From: Desulfobacteraceae bacterium
Lineage (GTDB): Bacteria > Desulfobacterota > Desulfobacteria > Desulfobacterales > Desulfosarcinaceae
DNA length: 17,141 bases
Reading direction: 5' to 3'
NCBI GenBank assembly: GCA_027025615.1
Contig: JALVQM010000145.1
Coordinates: 1-17,141 of the forward strand
Position numbers and translations under genes: made by a program. Shown one piece after another: positions 14,321-17,141 of this stretch (positions are counted from its first letter, which is position 1; each line of letters starts with the position of its first letter). The notes under the pieces are model-generated. The model did no database searches. It was not told where the DNA came from and was given only the letters and a program-made list of their open reading frames with translations.

Positions 14321-15349
14321 ATGCACAGAGAAAAACACGTCATTATTTCAATCGCATTTGCCGTCCTGCTTATTTTAATGGGCACCCTGGGCTACATGAT
14401 TATCGAAGGATGGAATCCTGTCGACGCTTTGTACATGACCATGATCACCCTGGCAACGGTAGGATACAAAGAAGTTCATCCCCTCCACCAGAATGGTCAA
14501 ATTTATACCATGATCCTTATCATTGTCGGGGTTGGTTTTTTTCTGTATGTGGCCGGATCTGTTATCCAATTCATGGTCGAAGGCAGAATCCGTATTTTAC
14601 TGGGGAGGAGAAAATTGGACCGCAAGATTGCCCGTTTGAAAAATCACTATATCGTATGCGGCTATGGCCGTATTGGCTCTGTAATCAGTAAACGCCTGCG
14701 GAACGAGGGTTCACATCTGGTGGTGATAGAAAAAAATCCTGAAAGGATTGCAGAGCTTGAAGAAAAAGGCATTCTCTATATTATTGGAGATGCAGCCGAT
14801 GAAATCAACCTGATCAAAGCTGGCATCAACCGCGCCCAGTCCCTGATAGCAGCCCTGGGCAGTGATACCGAAAACGTTTTCCTTGTCCTGACAGCCCGTC
14901 AACTGGCCCCGGACTTGAAGATTGTAGCCCGGGCAAGCAATGAAAAAGTCCAGTCAAAACTTTTGGCTGCCGGAGCCTCCATGGTAGAATCACCTTATGA
15001 AATGGGGGCTGCCACCATGGCCCAACGCATAATCCGACCAACGGTTACAAGTTTCTTTGACCTAACCTTTGCCCAGAGCAATGCCGACATTCAGATGGAA
15101 GAAATCCCGGTAACCTCAGAGTCCCGGCTCAATGGCTATATTTTGCAAAATTCCGGTATCCGGCAACAATTCAATTTAATTATAATAGCCATCAAGCAGG
15201 CTAATGGAAAGATGTTGTTTAATCCGTCTTTTAAGGCCAAAATAACAGCCGGTGATACGGTAATCGCCGTTGGCGAGCCTTCCAACCTTAAAAAACTGGA
15301 AGCAGTCTTGAATCCCGGAGCCGATGAAATTGATGTCGACCTGGATTAA
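14321..15349 (+). CDS. Two-TM potassium channel with RCK (TrkA-N/TrkA-C) domains
   Basis: A 342-residue ligand-gated potassium channel of the MthK/Kch type. TM1 is at about 6-28, followed by a pore helix and selectivity filter TVGYK (46-50), then TM2 (about 61-86). The cytoplasmic RCK N domain starts at 109 (HYIVCGYGRIGSVISKRL) with the nucleotide-binding glycine motif GYGRIG at 114-119 and the acidic residue E137 in LVVIEKNP. The TrkA-C domain covers about 252-330 (GYILQNSGIRQQFNLIIIAI). The channel probably forms a tetramer gated by nucleotides or ions bound to the RCK ring. The residue after TVGY is lysine rather than the common glycine. There is no good ribosome binding site; an in-frame stop at 14288 excludes a much longer N-terminus. 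It converges with the cyclo-ligase gene, 8 bases away. Confidence 0.93.
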   Translation: MHREKHVIISIAFAVLLILMGTLGYMIIEGWNPVDALYMTMITLATVGYKEVHPLHQNGQIYTMILIIVGVGFFLYVAGSVIQFMVEGRIRILLGRRKLDRKIARLKNHYIVCGYGRIGSVISKRLRNEGSHLVVIEKNPERIAELEEKGILYIIGDAADEINLIKAGINRAQSLIAALGSDTENVFLVLTARQLAPDLKIVARASNEKVQSKLLAAGASMVESPYEMGAATMAQRIIRPTVTSFFDLTFAQSNADIQMEEIPVTSESRLNGYILQNSGIRQQFNLIIIAIKQANGKMLFNPSFKAKITAGDTVIAVGEPSNLKKLEAVLNPGADEIDVDLD

Positions 15350-15357
15350 GCGAAGAA

Positions 15358-15945
15358 TCAAATTTTATAAATAACCCTCTTTTCCGTAATGATGATATCA
15401 ACATATTTGTCGTGTGACTCCATGGGAATCTGGGAAACAATCTGATCTTCGAAAACAAGACCCACTTTACGGCTGGTAATTGGCAGCTTTGGAAGCAAGC
15501 GGTCATAAAACCCCTGTCCAGAGCCAATTCGCCCCCCCTTCTCATCCATTGCAATGCCGGGTATTATGGCGATGTCGATACAGTCTAGGGGAACCTGTTT
15601 ACAGCGATCCGGCCTCGGTTCGAGGTTCCCACGTAACCCTGGCACAAGATCCGTATTGGGATCATCAACTTTCATCAGGGTTACATTATAGTTCTGGATA
15701 TCAAAAGCAGGCAAAACAACCAATTTGTTATATTCGTAGGTTCTTCTGATTATATTGCCGGTATCGACTTCCAAAGCACCCGGAGTGTACAGCAAAGCAA
15801 TTTTAGCTTCCAGAAAATTGGCGAAATCGAACAAGCGACTTTCGATGGCCTGGAGCTTGGCCTTTTTTTCCTGCTCGGAAATATTTTCCAGCTTTTTGGC
15901 TATCTGATCCCGAATATGTTGTTTTTTCTCGCGAATTTCCTCCAT
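15358..15945 (-). CDS. 5-formyltetrahydrofolate cyclo-ligase
   Basis: This enzyme (also called methenyltetrahydrofolate synthetase; ygfA/fthC in other genomes) converts 5-formyl-THF to 5,10-methenyl-THF using ATP, returning the storage form to the one-carbon pool. The 195-residue length is normal. The N-terminus is helical and basic (REKKQHIRDQIAKKL), with a middle block VLPAFD (77-82). The family signature is near the C-terminus: PGIAMDEKGGRIG (129-141) then SGQGFYDRLL (142-151), followed by KVGLVFEDQIV (160-170). The ATG at 15945 has GGAG about eight bases upstream (within CTTGGAGAGAAAGCA). In some bacteria this gene neighbours the 6S RNA gene; I see no clear 6S-like RNA here. Confidence 0.94.
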   Translation of the reverse strand: MEEIREKKQHIRDQIAKKLENISEQEKKAKLQAIESRLFDFANFLEAKIALLYTPGALEVDTGNIIRRTYEYNKLVVLPAFDIQNYNVTLMKVDDPNTDLVPGLRGNLEPRPDRCKQVPLDCIDIAIIPGIAMDEKGGRIGSGQGFYDRLLPKLPITSRKVGLVFEDQIVSQIPMESHDKYVDIIITEKRVIYKI

Positions 15946-16188
15946 TGCTTTCTCTCCAAGACACTGTTTAGCTAATTCTGTTTGTGTTCAGCATCAACAT
16001 CAATTTAATCTGCTCACAATCCCAATTGACTAAATTGCCCCTGTGGGTTAATGTTTCCAGGCAACATATACTACCATAACAGGCAGAAAAATCACATTTT
16101 TCTTTGGCATTATCCTGCTTGACCTCAAGCAAATCAGTTTAACCTGAAGCTAAATGCCAGGACAAACTTTAAAAATATAGGAATAGTT
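15946..16188. other. Divergent intergenic region upstream of the cyclo-ligase gene and serS
   Basis: No gene is seen in these 243 bases. TTGACT (16026-16031) and TAATGT (16049-16054), 17 bases apart, make a weak plus-strand promoter candidate. AGAAAAA (16085-16091) and TTTTTCT (16097-16103) form a perfect AT-rich inverted repeat with a 5-nt gap. There is no T-box leader. Confidence 0.35.
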
Positions 16189-17141
16189 ATGCTGGAAATC
16201 AAGTTTGTACGACAAAATTTGGATCTAATCAAAAAAAATCTTGATAATCGTTTTACGGAAGCCGACCTAAACGCCTTTAAAGCTGCTGATCTCCAAAGAA
16301 GAGAAATTCTTCAGGAGCTTGAGTCGCTTCGCCACGAGCGAAACGTTGTTTCCGATAAAATTGCCGGAATGAAACGGGAAAAAACCGCTCCTCCAACAGA
16401 ATTGATAACCGAAATGAAAAAGGTCGGTGGCCGGATAAAAGAACTCGAAAAAGAACTTTCCAAACATGAGGAAATCATTAACCAGGTGTTGTTACAAATA
16501 CCCAACCTGCCTCATCCCTCGGTACCGGTAGGCCGGGATGAGGCAGACAACAAGATTGTAAAAACCGTAGGGCGCATTCCATCCTTTGACTTTGAACCAA
16601 TGCCCCATTGGGACCTGGGTTCAAAGTTGGGTATTCTGGATTTCAACAGGGCATCCAGAATAGCCGGAGCGCGTTTTCCGCTGTATTTCGGGGCGGGAGC
16701 CCTACTGGAACGCGCTCTGATTAACTTTATGCTAGATATCCACGTTAATCAACATGGCTACACTGAAATCCTGCCTCCTTTCATGGTCAATCGCCAATCA
16801 ATGACGAATACCGGTCAACTTCCAAAATTCGAAGAGGATCTTTTCAAACTTGAAAACTGGGATTACTTCCTTATTCCTACAGCCGAAGTACCGGTTACCA
16901 ATATCCACCAGAATGAAATTCTGGACGCTGACAGCCTTCCGATTTATTATACGGCTTATACACCATGTTTCCGCAGTGAAGCAGGCTCATATGGAAAGGA
17001 CACCCGCGGATTGATTCGTCAACACCAATTTAACAAGGTGGAACTGGTGAAATTCTCTTTGCCTGAATCATCCTATGATGAACTGGAATCCCTGTTAACA
17101 AATGCTGAATCAATCCTCCAACGCCTGGAATTGCCTTACAG
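16189..17141 (+). CDS. serS: Seryl-tRNA synthetase, 3' end cut by the window
   Basis: SerS attaches serine to tRNA(Ser), and in selenocysteine users also to tRNA(Sec). The frame is open from the ATG at 16189 to the window end, giving 317 of the expected ~425 residues. The N-terminal tRNA-binding coiled-coil arm covers about 25-100, with LESLRHERNVVSDKIAGMK at 44-62. Class II motif 1 lies around 171-197 (LLERALINFML ... GYTEILPP). The serine-binding TAEVPVTN is at 231-238. Motif 2 is CFRSEAGSYGKDTRG (260-274), followed by LIRQHQFNKVE. Motif 3 lies beyond the window. AGGA (16179-16182) is six bases before the start. The gene diverges from the cyclo-ligase gene across 243 bp. Confidence 0.97.
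   Translation, partial: MLEIKFVRQNLDLIKKNLDNRFTEADLNAFKAADLQRREILQELESLRHERNVVSDKIAGMKREKTAPPTELITEMKKVGGRIKELEKELSKHEEIINQVLLQIPNLPHPSVPVGRDEADNKIVKTVGRIPSFDFEPMPHWDLGSKLGILDFNRASRIAGARFPLYFGAGALLERALINFMLDIHVNQHGYTEILPPFMVNRQSMTNTGQLPKFEEDLFKLENWDYFLIPTAEVPVTNIHQNEILDADSLPIYYTAYTPCFRSEAGSYGKDTRGLIRQHQFNKVELVKFSLPESSYDELESLLTNAESILQRLELPY

Noticed and set aside
16105..16118. Sigma54-like TGGCAT...TGC upstream of serS
   Set aside because: The GG and GC are separated by 9 rather than the required 10 bases, and serS is not a usual sigma54 target.
15946..16188. T-box leader or 6S RNA upstream of serS or the cyclo-ligase gene
   Set aside because: No T-box core sequence or specifier structure was seen, and no long bulged duplex typical of 6S RNA could be traced by eye.
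1..17141. Defence island, mobile element, CRISPR or biosynthetic cluster
   Set aside because: All substantial frames are explained by core cellular genes; no integrase, transposase, toxin-antitoxin pair, repeat-spacer array or synthase was found.

Overview
The window looks like a chromosomal housekeeping segment of a Gram-negative, probably anaerobic bacterium, most likely in the Desulfobacterota (former Deltaproteobacteria). The evidence is lpxC (lipid A, hence an outer membrane), a deltaproteobacterial-looking CoaD C-terminus, an NtrY/NtrX-type two-component pair beside a DUF4390 protein, a LysR regulator resembling the 'selenium metabolism-associated' group common in sulfate and metal reducers, and an adenosylcobalamin-dependent (oxygen-independent) ribonucleotide reductase. 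The assignment rests on recalled family resemblance, not on a search. Base composition looks moderate and even throughout. I see no transposase, integrase, tRNA, rRNA or CRISPR array.

Layout. 1-756 (+): the 3' part of recX and, 6 nt later, a small cupin gene. 757-2713 (-): an HU-type DNA-binding protein with a clear intrinsic terminator, preceded by yifB/comM. 2714-3006 is a divergent promoter region holding a good sigma70-like promoter for lpxC and an 8-bp inverted repeat nearer yifB. 3007-12897 (+) is a long co-directional run: lpxC, a secreted DUF4390 protein, an NtrY-like membrane histidine kinase, an NtrX-like response regulator, rsmD, coaD, a LysR regulator and nrdJ. 12894-14119 (-): a YqaA-type membrane protein translationally coupled to pcm, convergent with nrdJ with overlapping stop codons. 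14321-15349 (+): a two-TM potassium channel fused to RCK/TrkA domains. 15358-15945 (-): 5-formyltetrahydrofolate cyclo-ligase. 16189-17141 (+): serS, cut by the window end.

How they fit together. Most genes are core metabolism or information processing: lipid A commitment (lpxC), CoA (coaD), folate (cyclo-ligase), dNTPs (nrdJ), 16S rRNA methylation (rsmD), seryl-tRNA (serS), protein repair (pcm), DNA packaging, recombination and uptake (hup, recX, yifB). The kinase/regulator pair is the main signalling unit, and the adjacent exported DUF4390 protein is a reasonable candidate for an envelope partner. No stretch without a gene exceeds 300 bases once starts are corrected; the longest are 2714-3006, 3919-4175 and 15946-16188.

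I did not find a convincing new multi-gene system. The items most worth a second look are the GAFAGA variant of the sigma54-contact loop in the NtrX-like regulator, a 14-bp hairpin between that regulator and rsmD, the inverted repeat in the yifB/lpxC divergent region, and the tight LysR-nrdJ linkage.
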